Assembly (NCBI GenBank): GCA_050110875.1
Contig: CP188828.1
Location: 1,054,001 to 1,118,000, forward strand
Length of the DNA: 64,000 nt
Origin: Methyloligella sp050110875
Lineage (GTDB): Bacteria; Pseudomonadota; Alphaproteobacteria; Rhizobiales; Methyloligellaceae
Direction: 5' to 3'
The position numbers and the translations under genes are program-made. Within the stretch, counting starts at the first letter, position 1. Every line of letters starts with the position of its first letter. Shown here piece by piece: positions 1-8,109 of the stretch. Below the pieces are notes generated by a model, which was given only the letters and a program-made list of their open reading frames with translations, did no database searches and had not been told where the DNA came from.

Positions 1-599
1 AGGTCTTCGAGCTCCGCGCGGCGAAGGATTTCCCGGCTTCTGAGAAGAAGCCGGATTGGCAGCTCCTGGTGGCCGATCCCATGGCCCAGCTCTCCATGAC
101 ATCCGAGAGCATCTCCGCGGTCTCGGCGGATGGCGAGACGGAAGTGCTGGGCGATGCCCAATGGACGGATTCCGTGCCGAGCCTGATCAACGAGGCGATG
201 ATCAAGAGCTTCGAGAATGCCGGCTATCTCGGCGCCGTCAGCCGCGCCACCGATATGTTCGATGCCGATTACCGGCTGGAGATCGATCTTCATCGCTTCG
301 ATGTGGTGACCGGAGGCGAAAAGCCGCTTGCCGAGATCGATTTCGTGGCCAAGGTCGTCGACCGGGACGGCAGGATCATCGGTGCGAAGGAATTCAAGCG
401 CAGCGCGCCGATCGCCGCCGCCGAAGCCAAGCTGGCCGCGCCGGCTCTGAACGAGGAATTCACCGAGATTCAGAAGGAGCTGGTGCCCTGGACCATCGAG
501 GTGATCTCCAACGCGCCGAAGCCGGAGGAAGAACCCGCGATGGACGACGCGGCGGGCCCCGCCTCGAACGGCGACCTCGAGGATTTCCCCGCGCCTTAG
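1..599 (+). CDS. ABC-type transport auxiliary lipoprotein, C-terminal part (5' truncated)
   Basis: The reading frame is open from the first bases of the window and ends at TAG 597-599, so the N-terminus (expected signal peptide and lipobox) lies outside. The visible part resembles the ABC_trans_aux/PqiC-like family: a 'WQLLVADP' strand, then 'AQWTDSVPSLI' and a 'SFENAGYLGAV...ADYRLEIDLHRF' region. In that family the protein is an outer-membrane-linked lipoprotein partner of MlaE/MCE-type lipid transporters, whose permease, ATPase and MCE genes usually lie just upstream. The last 35 or so residues are acidic and proline/alanine rich and probably disordered. The ATG at 69 is internal to the domain and is not the true start. 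Confidence 0.8.
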   Translation, partial: VFELRAAKDFPASEKKPDWQLLVADPMAQLSMTSESISAVSADGETEVLGDAQWTDSVPSLINEAMIKSFENAGYLGAVSRATDMFDADYRLEIDLHRFDVVTGGEKPLAEIDFVAKVVDRDGRIIGAKEFKRSAPIAAAEAKLAAPALNEEFTEIQKELVPWTIEVISNAPKPEEEPAMDDAAGPASNGDLEDFPAP

Positions 600-659
600 G
601 CAGTTCGCGCCCCTGATGGCATGGTCGGTCGGCGCTCCTTGACGGCTCATTATTATATA

Positions 660-677
660 TTATATGCAATCATATAA
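660..677. promoter_or_regulatory. Candidate BigR operator upstream of blh
   Basis: TTATATG-CAAT-CATATAA is a perfect 7 bp inverted repeat inside an AT-rich patch (650-678) that stands out from the GC-rich surroundings. It lies 23 bp upstream of the preferred blh start at 701, where a core promoter would be. BigR-type ArsR repressors bind AT-rich palindromes in the promoters of their own operons. The bigR gene is in this operon, so autoregulation by this site is the natural inference. Confidence 0.6.
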
Positions 678-700
678 CGATGAGCTTAGGAGATAAGGTC

Positions 701-2014
701 ATGGACTATGTTCGCGTCACCGATCGCTTTGCTGTCGCCAAGCAGCCGCGATTGGAAGATTTCGAAGCGCTTGCGGCAGACGGTTTCCGCGCGCTGATCA
801 ACGCTCGCCCCGAAGGCGAGGAACCCGGCCAGCCGAGCTCCGGCGCCGAGGCAAAGGCGGCACAGCAGACCGGTATGGCCTATCGGCATGTTCCCGTGGG
901 CTTGAAGTCGATCACCTACGAGGATGTGCGGAATTTTCAGTCGGCGCTCGAAGCGACCAATGGGCCCGCTATCGGCCACTGCAAGAGCGGTTTGCGGGCG
1001 CTTGCCCTCTATACGCTGGGTGAGGTGCTCGACGGCCGCATGGGCCAGGACGAGATCGCCGGTTTCGGCGAGCGGTTGGGCTTCGATCTCTCTTCGGTCG
1101 AGGACTGGCTGAACCGAAACGGGCTGAAGCCCGTGAGCGAGGGAAAACCCGTGGTGCGCGGCTTCTACGAGCACCGTACGGGCAGCATCCAATACGTCGT
1201 TTCCGATCCGGAGACGAAGCTCTGCGCCATCGTCGACCCGGTTTTGGATTTCGATCCCAAGTCGGGCCAACTCTCGACCGAGCAGGCGGACGCCATGCTT
1301 CGCTATATCGAAGACGAGGGTCTGAAGGTCGCCTGGATCCTGGACACCCATCCCCATGCGGACCATCTCTCCTCCGCGCGTTATCTGAAGGAGAAGACCG
1401 GTGCGCCGACCGCGATCGGCGAGCATGTTGTGGATGTCCAGAAGCTCTGGAAGGGCATCTACAACTGGCCTGATTTTCCGGCCGACGGGTCCCAATGGGA
1501 TCACCTGTTCAAGGATGGCGAGACCTTCGAGGTCGGCAATCTGAAGGGACGGGTCATGTTCTCGCCGGGTCATACCCTGGCCTCCATCACCTATGTGATC
1601 GGCGATGCGGCCTTCGTGCACGACACGATCTTCATGCCCGATAGCGGCACGGCGCGGGCGGATTTCCCCGGCGGCAATGCGAAGACGCTCTGGGAATCGA
1701 TCCAGGCGATTCTGGCCCTGCCGGACGAGACTCGCCTGTTCACCGGCCACGACTATCGCCAAGGCGGCCGTCCGCCCAAATGGGAGAGCACGGTCGGTGA
1801 GGAGAAGCAGAAGAACCCTCATCTGCATAACGTGGACGAGGCGAAATATGTCGAGCTCCGCGATGGGCGCGATGCGACCCTGCCGATGCCCGAGCAGATC
1901 CTTCATGCGCTGCAGGTCAATATGAATGGCGGACGCCTGCCCGAGCCCGAGGCGAACGGCCGGCGCTATTTCAAATATCCGCTCGATGCGCTGACCGGCG
2001 CGGCCTGGGAGTGA
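701..2014 (+). CDS. blh: Bifunctional Blh: DUF442 phosphatase-like domain plus ETHE1-type persulfide dioxygenase
   Basis: This 437-aa protein has two domains. The N-terminal DUF442 domain (about residues 1-110) carries the active-site-like loop 'HCKSGLR' with Cys94. The C-terminal metallo-beta-lactamase domain has the THPHADH signature (His217, His219, Asp221, His222), 'SPGHT' and 'FTGHDY', as in ETHE1 persulfide dioxygenases that oxidise glutathione persulfide to sulfite. I chose ATG 701 because AGGAGA at 688-693 is well spaced from it. The ATG at 680 would overlap that Shine-Dalgarno. The stop overlaps bigR by 4 bp. The blh-bigR-YeeE/YedE order matches the sulfide-detoxification operon known from Xylella and Agrobacterium. 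Confidence 0.92.
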   Translation: MDYVRVTDRFAVAKQPRLEDFEALAADGFRALINARPEGEEPGQPSSGAEAKAAQQTGMAYRHVPVGLKSITYEDVRNFQSALEATNGPAIGHCKSGLRALALYTLGEVLDGRMGQDEIAGFGERLGFDLSSVEDWLNRNGLKPVSEGKPVVRGFYEHRTGSIQYVVSDPETKLCAIVDPVLDFDPKSGQLSTEQADAMLRYIEDEGLKVAWILDTHPHADHLSSARYLKEKTGAPTAIGEHVVDVQKLWKGIYNWPDFPADGSQWDHLFKDGETFEVGNLKGRVMFSPGHTLASITYVIGDAAFVHDTIFMPDSGTARADFPGGNAKTLWESIQAILALPDETRLFTGHDYRQGGRPPKWESTVGEEKQKNPHLHNVDEAKYVELRDGRDATLPMPEQILHALQVNMNGGRLPEPEANGRRYFKYPLDALTGAAWE

Positions 2015-2370
2015 TCGCCATGCCCACGCTCAAGACGTCCCTTTCCGGCACGCCGGCAAAGGAGATGCCGCTGGAGGAGATGGAAGCCAGGGCGGGCGAG
2101 GTGGCAAAGCTGCTCAAGACCCTCGCCCACCCGGCTCGGCTGATGCTCGTTTGCACCCTGGTCGAAGGGGAATTCTCGGTCGGCGAATTGGAAGACCGGC
2201 TGGATATTCACCAGCCGAGTCTTTCCCAGCAGCTCACCGTGCTGCGGGATGCCGGCATCGTGGAGACGCGCCGGGAATCCCGCCAGATCTTCTACCGCCT
2301 GTCCGAGGAGAAGGCCGCGCAGCTGGTGGAAGCCCTCTATCACATCTTTTGCGAACCGGAGGACCGATGA
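2011..2370 (+). CDS. bigR: ArsR-family repressor BigR (persulfide-sensing)
   Basis: This 119-aa winged-helix protein has 'KLLKTLAHPARLMLVCTLVEGEFSVGELEDRL' and 'QPSLSQQLTVLRDAGIVETRRESRQIFYRL', typical of ArsR regulators. In BigR, a pair of cysteines forms a disulfide or polysulfide on exposure to sulfide and releases the operator. Here a Cys is visible in 'LVCTL' and another near the C-terminus in 'HIFCEPED', which fits that pattern. The gene overlaps blh by 4 bp and the next gene by 4 bp (start 2367), indicating translational coupling in one operon. It probably acts at the palindrome at 660-677. Confidence 0.88.
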   Translation: MIAMPTLKTSLSGTPAKEMPLEEMEARAGEVAKLLKTLAHPARLMLVCTLVEGEFSVGELEDRLDIHQPSLSQQLTVLRDAGIVETRRESRQIFYRLSEEKAAQLVEALYHIFCEPEDR

Positions 2371-2780
2371 GCGTCTATCTTCTTTCCTTGCTCGGCGGGG
2401 TGCTGATCGGGTTGTCCGTTGCGCTGTTCATGCTGCTGAACGGCCGGGTCGCCGGCATCAGCGGTATCGTGGCGGGTGTGTTCGGTAAGTTCGACGAACG
2501 CCTCGCCACCAACCTTCTCTTCGTAGCGGGTCTGCTGGCAGGTCCCCTGCTTTATCGTGTCTGGCTGGGCGATTGGCCGGTGTTCCGGCCGGAAGGCGGC
2601 CTGCTCGTTTTCGCCGTGGCCGGTCTCTTGGTCGGCTTCGGCAGCCGGCTCGGTTCCGGCTGCACCAGCGGTCATGGCGTGGCCGGGCTGGCGCGCCTGT
2701 CGCCGCGATCCATGGCGGCGGTGGCGATCTTCCTCACCACGGCCATCGCGACGGTCTTCGTGATGGGGAGCTTTTCATGA
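2367..2780 (+). CDS. YeeE/YedE-family membrane protein, first half
   Basis: This 137-aa protein has about four hydrophobic segments. The conserved cysteine motif 'GSGCTSGHG' near residue 100 is the hallmark of YeeE/YedE (TsuA-like) thiosulfate/sulfur-compound transporters. The gene encodes half of a full-length family member. The second half is the next gene, overlapping by 4 bp (ATGA). A role in moving sulfite or another sulfur oxyanion produced by Blh across the inner membrane is inferred from the family and operon. Confidence 0.85.
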   Translation: MSVYLLSLLGGVLIGLSVALFMLLNGRVAGISGIVAGVFGKFDERLATNLLFVAGLLAGPLLYRVWLGDWPVFRPEGGLLVFAVAGLLVGFGSRLGSGCTSGHGVAGLARLSPRSMAAVAIFLTTAIATVFVMGSFS

Positions 2781-3208
2781 TGGTGGCGTTGCGTTTGACG
2801 GCTGCGCTGGGTCTCGGCGCGGTGTTCGGCTTCGGCCTGGCCATTTCCGGCATGCTCGATCCGACCCGGGTGCGCGGCTTTCTCGATATCGCCGGCGATT
2901 GGGATCCGAGCCTCGGCTTCGTGCTGGCCGGCGCGGTGATCGTGGCGGGACTCGGCCGTCTGATCCAACAAAGACTGTCCCACCCTATGTTCGCCGATCG
3001 CTTTCAACTGCCGGAGAAGACGCGCATCGACACGCGGCTGATCGCCGGCGCAGGAATCTTCGGCATCGGCTGGGGCATGGCGGGGCTGTGCCCTGGCCCG
3101 GCCATCGCCGATCTCGTGCTCGGCGCACCGACGGTGCTCGTCTTCGTGCCCGCAATGCTCGCAGGTATGGTGCTGTATGACCGTTTGTTTGCCAGGACGA
3201 ACTGCTGA
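2777..3208 (+). CDS. YeeE/YedE-family membrane protein, second half
   Basis: This 143-aa hydrophobic protein begins 'MMVALRLTAALGLG'. It contains 'GFGLAISGMLDPTRVRGFLDI' and the second conserved cysteine region 'GMAGLCPGPAIADL', which complements the GCTSGHG motif of the preceding gene. Together the two make a split YeeE/YedE transporter, a common arrangement in BigR operons. The start overlaps the stop of the preceding gene. GTG or ATG codons further upstream belong to a different reading of the first-half gene. Confidence 0.85.
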   Translation: MMVALRLTAALGLGAVFGFGLAISGMLDPTRVRGFLDIAGDWDPSLGFVLAGAVIVAGLGRLIQQRLSHPMFADRFQLPEKTRIDTRLIAGAGIFGIGWGMAGLCPGPAIADLVLGAPTVLVFVPAMLAGMVLYDRLFARTNC

Positions 3209-3216
3209 GTCTGCGG

Positions 3217-3795
3217 ATGACGATCGATGAGAATTTTTACGCGCCCAGGCGACCCGTCGGCATCGTGGCCGTCGGGGATAGGGGCGAAGCGCTGCTGCTC
3301 CGCGCCATCCTGGAGAATCTGGGTGCTGCCGTCAGCCTTCACCTGCCCGGCACACCGGAGGATTTCCTAAAGGTGATCGGCCAAGGCGCTTCCGCTGCGC
3401 CGGTGCTGCTCGTCTCTGGCCACGGGGATGAAGCCGGCTTTGTCTTCGGAGAATATGCGCCGGAAATCGACGTCTCGGCGCTGGCCGGCGGCCGTCTCGG
3501 CCCGGAGGCCATCGCCACACGGACCAAGCTCCCCGGAACGGTCGTGATCAGCACGGCCTGCGCAACCGGATCGGAGGCGTTCGGCTCCGCCTTCCTGAAG
3601 GGCGGTGCGTCAGCCTATATCGCACCGCCCGGATATCCGGACGGTGCGTATGCGGCCCTGTTCGTCCATCGCTTGATGCATGGAGTGATGCGGAAGGGGC
3701 TTTCCTTGCAGGACGCTTTCGGAGAAGCCCAGCCCGCGGATGCCGGGGACGGTCGTTTCGCCCTGCATTCCTCGGCCCACAGGGCCGAGACTTAG
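3217..3795 (+). CDS. Small caspase/CHAT-like fold protein of unknown function
   Basis: This 192-aa protein has no signal peptide or membrane segment. It has a Rossmann-like pattern: 'VGIVAVGDRGEALLLRAIL', then 'VLLVSGHGDEAGFVFGEY', then 'VVISTACATGSEAFGSAFLKGGASAYIAPPGYPDGAYAALFVHRL'. The His-Gly after one strand (His69) and the Ala-Cys after the next (Cys115) match the catalytic dyad spacing of caspase-like and CHAT peptidases. The alternating alpha/beta layout and the 'GASAYIAP' strand also fit. It starts 8 bp after the sulfide operon on the same strand and may be co-transcribed. Its stop overlaps the convergent gene at 3792 by 4 bp. The fold assignment is by motif only, and proteolytic activity is not shown. 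Confidence 0.55.
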   Translation: MTIDENFYAPRRPVGIVAVGDRGEALLLRAILENLGAAVSLHLPGTPEDFLKVIGQGASAAPVLLVSGHGDEAGFVFGEYAPEIDVSALAGGRLGPEAIATRTKLPGTVVISTACATGSEAFGSAFLKGGASAYIAPPGYPDGAYAALFVHRLMHGVMRKGLSLQDAFGEAQPADAGDGRFALHSSAHRAET

Positions 3796-4253
3796 CGAGT
3801 CTTCTTCTCCTTGGCCGTCTCGCCCTCCGTGCATTCCGGCCCGATATATTTGCCGTCGATGGTGACGCCGAAGCGCTCCTGACCGGCCATGGGCGGATCG
3901 AAGCTCATTTTCACCACGGCATGATAGCGGCTGTCGAAATCGCCGTTCAGGGCCGTGCTGATGGTCTGCGTGGCATCTTTGACCTTGCAGGTCACGTTGA
4001 CGATGACCTCCGAGCCGGCCTCCAGCACTTCCGGCTCGCCGCAATCGCCGGCGTTCTTCGGGATGGCGATATTGTCGTTCTCGGTCACGCAAACATCGAA
4101 AACCCGCTTGCCGACGCCGGGGGTCACCGTGGTGAGCTGCCAATGCCCGGGCTTGCGCTTCGGAATGTCGACGGCATGGGCGACAGAGGTGCTCAACAGC
4201 AGCCCCAGCGCCATGGTTGCGGCCGCTGCGGCGGCAAATGGAACTCGATACAT
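3792..4253 (-). CDS. DUF3617-like secreted protein
   Basis: This 153-aa protein has a clear Sec signal peptide (MYRVPFAAAAAATMALGLLL...AHA). The mature domain begins 'VDIPKRKPGHWQLTTVTPG', typical of DUF3617 proteins, which are small periplasmic proteins of unknown function. Cysteines in 'FDVCVTEND', 'GDCGEPEV', 'VTCKVKD' and 'GPECTEG' may form disulfides. The chosen ATG (4253) has AGAGGA upstream. The longer frame starting at 4334 would place a non-secretory extension before the signal peptide. The tail-to-tail stop overlaps the caspase-like gene. Confidence 0.7.
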   Translation of the reverse strand: MYRVPFAAAAAATMALGLLLSTSVAHAVDIPKRKPGHWQLTTVTPGVGKRVFDVCVTENDNIAIPKNAGDCGEPEVLEAGSEVIVNVTCKVKDATQTISTALNGDFDSRYHAVVKMSFDPPMAGQERFGVTIDGKYIGPECTEGETAKEKKTR

Positions 4254-4397
4254 GCAATCCTCTTGAATCCAATCTGACGTGGCCGGACCATAACCCAGGA
4301 CGCCTGGGCAAAAATGCCCGACTTTGCTGCTCAATTATCCTCGTTGCGGGCCTTGGTTTCCGGCTCGCCACAGCCACGCCACCACGCGGAGGCAACA

Positions 4398-5306
4398 ATG
4401 ACCGCGCTGCACGATGCGGACCGAAACACGGAGTATGTGCTCGCCAAGCTCGATTGGATGCGGGCGGAAGGGATCTGGCCGAACGGACTTCGCTATCTAT
4501 GGACCGATGCCTTCGGCGTGGTGCTGCTGACGTCCCTTTACGCGACCCTCGGCGAGCGCCGGTTTCTGGACCAGGCGATCGAGCTGGTCGCCGATGTGGA
4601 GCGGGTGTTGGGACGGCCGCGAGGCCTCCGCATCGGCGAAGAAGCGGATCGCGACGGCCAATATTTCCACTATCTCGCCATGTGGCTCTATGCGCTCACG
4701 GTGCTGGGCCGGTTCGAACCCGGCTATCGCGAGAAAGGCATTCGGCTCGCCAAGGACATCCATCCCGCCTTCTATGTGCCCGGGCGGGGGATCTGGTGGA
4801 AGATGGAAGAAGACCTCTCCGGCCCCTACCCCGGCTACGGCTTTGGCGCCCTGGACGCCTTCGACGGCTACGTGTCCTACCGTCTGCTCGACGAGACGGC
4901 ATTGGCGAGCGAGATCGCGGAGATGCGGTCGCTGATCGATCGGACGGCGCCGCAGCTGACCATCACCCAGGATCTCGGCATCGGCATGATGTTATGGATG
5001 ACTCAGTTCTTCCCCGAGGAACATTGGGCGGAGACCCAACGCGCCCGCTGCCTCGCCATCCTCGATCATATGTGGGTGGGAGACGGCTATTTCTGCCGCG
5101 AGCCGGGCCATCCCAGCGTGCGCTTCGCCTTCACCAATTACGGGGTCTCGGTCGGCTTGCAGTCGGTCGGCATGTGGCCGGAGCGCGTGGCCCGGCTCAA
5201 CCGCTATTTCGAAACCTATCGCTCCGGTGACGAATACGACCGCGCCGCCATAACTCATGTGATGGCTTGTAGCTCTCACTTTCCGGGATTGTTGCTCAAG
5301 GGCTGA
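4398..5306 (+). CDS. Six-hairpin (alpha/alpha-barrel) glycosidase-like protein, function unknown
   Basis: This 302-aa soluble protein is built of repeated helix pairs with aromatic-rich turns ('GIWPNGLRYLWTDAFGVVLLTSLYATLGERRFLDQA', 'FHYLAMWLYALTVLGRF', 'DLGIGMMLWMTQFF'). This is the look of the six-hairpin glycosidase superfamily used by lyases and unsaturated glycosyl hydrolases. No catalytic pair can be assigned by eye. ATG 4398 is preceded by GGAGGCAAC and is preferred over 4314. It lies between the divergent DUF3617 gene and the convergent luxR, so context does not reveal a substrate. Confidence 0.5.
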   Translation: MTALHDADRNTEYVLAKLDWMRAEGIWPNGLRYLWTDAFGVVLLTSLYATLGERRFLDQAIELVADVERVLGRPRGLRIGEEADRDGQYFHYLAMWLYALTVLGRFEPGYREKGIRLAKDIHPAFYVPGRGIWWKMEEDLSGPYPGYGFGALDAFDGYVSYRLLDETALASEIAEMRSLIDRTAPQLTITQDLGIGMMLWMTQFFPEEHWAETQRARCLAILDHMWVGDGYFCREPGHPSVRFAFTNYGVSVGLQSVGMWPERVARLNRYFETYRSGDEYDRAAITHVMACSSHFPGLLLKG

Positions 5307-5326
5307 CGCGCGGCCGGCGGCCCGAG

Positions 5327-6109
5327 CTAAACGTCGATCAGGCCGAGATAGATCGCCTTCACCACCGCATGGGTCTTGTTGCTGGCATTCAGCTTGGCGA
5401 TGGCATGGCGCAGATGAGTCTCCACGGTCGCTTCGGCGATGAACAGAATGTCGGCTGTATCGGAGACGGTCTTGCCGCGGGCGGCCCAGGAGAGAGCATC
5501 GCGCTCGCGGTCGGTCAACGCCACGGCGAGGCGCGGATCGGACTGGGCCTCGAGAATGCCCTGCCGGTTGCGGTGCTGCTCGGCGATAATGTCGATCGCG
5601 CGCTGAGCCCAGTAGATCATGATAAGGTGGAGGTCGTAGCGCTTCCGGGACAGCAGGAAGCGATATTTCTTCACCGGATCGGTCCAGTAGAAGGCTGACG
5701 AGGACGAAAACACCCGTCCCAGGGGGTCCGTATAATGGAACGGAACCACAAACCCTTCCGTGAAACCGTGGTCGTGCGCGGCTTCCATGGTCTTCCAGGC
5801 ACCCGATTTGCGGCCCGAGCCGTCGTAGCGGGGCACCTCGACTTCAGCCCAGGAGAAGGGAGTGTTGCTGCGCCTCACCCGTGTGACGCATGGATCGACA
5901 TGGACGAAGCCGTTTGAAATATAGGTTTGGACCCAATTTTCCGGCGTAGTACCAATATAGTACGGCACATCAACATGTGGATTACCTGCGTCCAACATGT
6001 TGAACGAAGAAAATCCAAAATCCTCGATGATATCTTGCAGCGCATGCTTAAGCTCATCAGTAGAGCTGCAAGTCTCGATCGATCCTATCGCCTCTTCCAA
6101 CTTAGTCAT
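5327..6109 (-). CDS. LuxR-family quorum-sensing transcriptional regulator
   Basis: This 260-aa protein has an N-terminal autoinducer-binding domain (about residues 15-170). The TraR/LuxR ligand-pocket residues are in place: Trp and Tyr in 'ENWVQTY', Asp-Pro in 'HVDPCV' and Trp in 'TPFSWAEV'. The C-terminal LuxR HTH (about 195-255) reads 'LTDRERDALSWAARGKTVSDTA' then 'EATVETHLRHAIAKL'. It is divergent from luxI, with 91 bp between the two start codons, so the pair is a cognate AHL receptor-synthase unit. It likely controls luxI and the overlapping P450 gene through a site in the shared upstream region. Confidence 0.93.
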   Translation of the reverse strand: MTKLEEAIGSIETCSSTDELKHALQDIIEDFGFSSFNMLDAGNPHVDVPYYIGTTPENWVQTYISNGFVHVDPCVTRVRRSNTPFSWAEVEVPRYDGSGRKSGAWKTMEAAHDHGFTEGFVVPFHYTDPLGRVFSSSSAFYWTDPVKKYRFLLSRKRYDLHLIMIYWAQRAIDIIAEQHRNRQGILEAQSDPRLAVALTDRERDALSWAARGKTVSDTADILFIAEATVETHLRHAIAKLNASNKTHAVVKAIYLGLIDV

Positions 6110-6118
6110 TACTTAAAC

Positions 6119-6134
6119 TCCCGATTTTTCGGGA
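6119..6134. promoter_or_regulatory. Palindrome in the luxR-luxI intergenic region, candidate operator
   Basis: TCCCGA-TTTT-TCGGGA is a perfect 6 bp inverted repeat 9 bp upstream of the luxR start and 66 bp upstream of the luxI start. A second imperfect pair, CTCGCC (6148-6153) and GGCGAG (6168-6173), lies closer to luxI. Lux boxes are about 20 bp dyads at this kind of position. Neither repeat matches the classic lux-box consensus closely, so the assignment is tentative. Confidence 0.35.
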
Positions 6135-6200
6135 TTGGTGCTCCTTGCTCGCCAGGGCGACATTAGGGGCGAGTTTCACATTAAGACGGCAGCCCATGTC

Positions 6201-6860
6201 ATGGATAAAGCTTCGCAATCCTACCGTGCGGTTTTCTGCCGGGCCAAAGATGATCCGCATACTGTCTATGGCTTGCAGAGATTCCGCAAGACACTCTTTG
6301 TCGATCAGCTCGGCTGGGACCTCAACACTTTCGGCGATCGAGAATCCGATCAGTTCGATACGGATGCCGCGATCCACTGCGCCCTGATGCAGGGCGAGGA
6401 AATCATCGGTGGTTTTCGTGCCATCCCTACGAACCATAGTTACCTCGTCAAAGACGTGTTTCCGCAGCTCGCAACATTGCGTGCATATCCCTCGCGCGCA
6501 GATGTGTGGGAGATAAGTCGCTTCGGTGTGGCTCCCTGCACCGAGCGACTTCATCTCGCTCGAACGCTGTACTCCCTGATGTTCCGTTTCGGCTATTCGC
6601 GGCAGGCCACGGCCCTCGTTGCCCTGGCCGACCTAACCTATGAGCGGTTCCTGACTCGGCTCGGGATCCGCACGCGTCGTTACGGGCCACCGCAGATCAT
6701 CGGTACCGACCGCGCCGGACGAAAGCTCCGCGCCGTCGCCGGCGAGATTCCTCTGCACGATCAAGCCGGTGAAAAGTTTCAAACTCTTCTATCTTTAGCC
6801 AACAAATTGGACGTTCAAGATGAAACACTGGTTCGCAGATCTGAGCGCATTTCGGCGTGA
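6201..6860 (+). CDS. Acyl-homoserine-lactone synthase, LuxI family
   Basis: This 219-aa enzyme transfers an acyl group from acyl-ACP (or acyl-CoA) to S-adenosylmethionine and lactonises it. All invariant LuxI residues are present: Arg29, Phe33, Trp39 ('GWDL'), Asp50 and Asp53 ('SDQFD'), Arg73 ('GGFRAIPT'), Phe87, Glu104 and Arg107 ('WEISRF'). ATG 6201 gives the family's usual N-terminus. A TTG at 6135 would add 22 atypical residues. The 3' end overlaps the P450 start by 41 bp, so the two are surely co-transcribed. The acyl chain cannot be predicted from sequence. Confidence 0.92.
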   Translation: MDKASQSYRAVFCRAKDDPHTVYGLQRFRKTLFVDQLGWDLNTFGDRESDQFDTDAAIHCALMQGEEIIGGFRAIPTNHSYLVKDVFPQLATLRAYPSRADVWEISRFGVAPCTERLHLARTLYSLMFRFGYSRQATALVALADLTYERFLTRLGIRTRRYGPPQIIGTDRAGRKLRAVAGEIPLHDQAGEKFQTLLSLANKLDVQDETLVRRSERISA

Positions 6861-8109
6861 TCCTTTAGGGTTTATGCGTCAAAAGGGCAACGGAACTGAT
6901 GAACCGTTGGTCCAGCTGGCGCTCGGCCCTTCTCCTGTCTATCTGGTCAATTCACCCGAATTGGTGAAGCCGGTCCTCAATCATACCGAGGACGAGATCG
7001 ACAAGGGCCGCTACATCCAGAAACTCCGTCCCGCTTTCGGCGACAGCTTCCTGCTCATGAGCGGCAAGGAAGCCAAGCGCCGGCGCGAGGTCGTGCATTC
7101 CAAGCTCGGGCGCTCCACAGTGCTCGAGCAGGTGCCGGCCATGGCCGCGACGATCCGGCAGCTGGCCGGCGCCCTTGCACTGGAAGAACGCTTCGACGCG
7201 CATAAGGTTACCGGCCCGCTTACTTTGCGTCTCATCTCCGTTGCGCTGTTCGGCCATCAGGTGCTGTCGCCAGCGGACGAGCTCGCACTGCTGCGCGCCG
7301 TGCATCTGATCGAGCACGAGCTCGAGCAGGACATGTTCCGGATCGTGCCCAGGGGCCCACGCTCCTGGCTGCAGCGGCGCCGGAAATATGCCGAGGCCCA
7401 TCGCATCATGGCGATGATCGTGAAGCGGGTGCGGGACAATGCTGGTGCTGGCAGCGTCCTGGAATCCCTTCAGGAGATCGGACTCTCGGATAACGATATC
7501 CGGGACGAGATCCTGACCATGCTGCTGGCCGGTCATCACACCACGGCTTCCGCTGCGGTTTGGGTGCTTTACTACCTGACCACGGAGCCGGGCCTGGCCG
7601 ACCGGGTGGCGCAGGAATGCTACGCAATCTCCAACGACTCAGGCGACATCAACGCGGCGGACCTGAAGAACGCCCCCGCGAGCATGGCCTTGGCCCGAGA
7701 GGTGTTGAGGCTATACCCCTCGGCCTGGTGGTTCTCGCGGGAGACCAAGAAGACGGTCGAGATTGCCGGCAAGAAGCTGAAGAAGGGCTCTTCCCTGCTG
7801 ATTTGTCCCTGGCAGCTTCAGCGTCATCCCGATTATTACGACGATCCGGATACGTTCCGGCTCGACCGCTCGTACAACAACAAGGCTTACATCCCCTTCG
7901 GCGTGGGACCGCGCACCTGCGTGGGCATGGGCGTCGCGCTTCTGGAGCTACAGCTTCTGGCCCTGGAATTCGCGTCCGCTTATCACATGTCGGTGGTGAG
8001 CGAGACGCCGGCGCCTGCGCCGAGGGTCTCGGTGACCCTGATCCCACCGCCGATCGAGCTCAACCTCACCATCCGTGAAGGTGTGGTCTACGATGAAGCT
8101 GCGGCCTGA
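6820..8109 (+). CDS. Cytochrome P450, quorum-sensing linked
   Basis: This 429-aa soluble P450 has no membrane anchor. It carries the I-helix oxygen-activation motif 'AGHHTTAS', the K-helix ExxR ('EVLR'), and the heme-ligand loop 'FGVGPRTCVGM' with Cys367 as the thiolate ligand. Bacterial P450s of this type need a ferredoxin and a reductase, and neither is encoded nearby. The gene overlaps luxI by 41 bp and the next small ORF by about 17 bp, forming a luxI-P450-small ORF transcript. It could modify the AHL signal or make a quorum-controlled metabolite. The substrate is unknown. Confidence 0.93.
   Translation: MKHWFADLSAFRRDPLGFMRQKGNGTDEPLVQLALGPSPVYLVNSPELVKPVLNHTEDEIDKGRYIQKLRPAFGDSFLLMSGKEAKRRREVVHSKLGRSTVLEQVPAMAATIRQLAGALALEERFDAHKVTGPLTLRLISVALFGHQVLSPADELALLRAVHLIEHELEQDMFRIVPRGPRSWLQRRRKYAEAHRIMAMIVKRVRDNAGAGSVLESLQEIGLSDNDIRDEILTMLLAGHHTTASAAVWVLYYLTTEPGLADRVAQECYAISNDSGDINAADLKNAPASMALAREVLRLYPSAWWFSRETKKTVEIAGKKLKKGSSLLICPWQLQRHPDYYDDPDTFRLDRSYNNKAYIPFGVGPRTCVGMGVALLELQLLALEFASAYHMSVVSETPAPAPRVSVTLIPPPIELNLTIREGVVYDEAAA

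Noticed and set aside
3785..3802. AGACT-tagcg-AGTCT as a terminator between the convergent genes
   Set aside because: The 5 bp stem without a firm T-tract is too weak to call.
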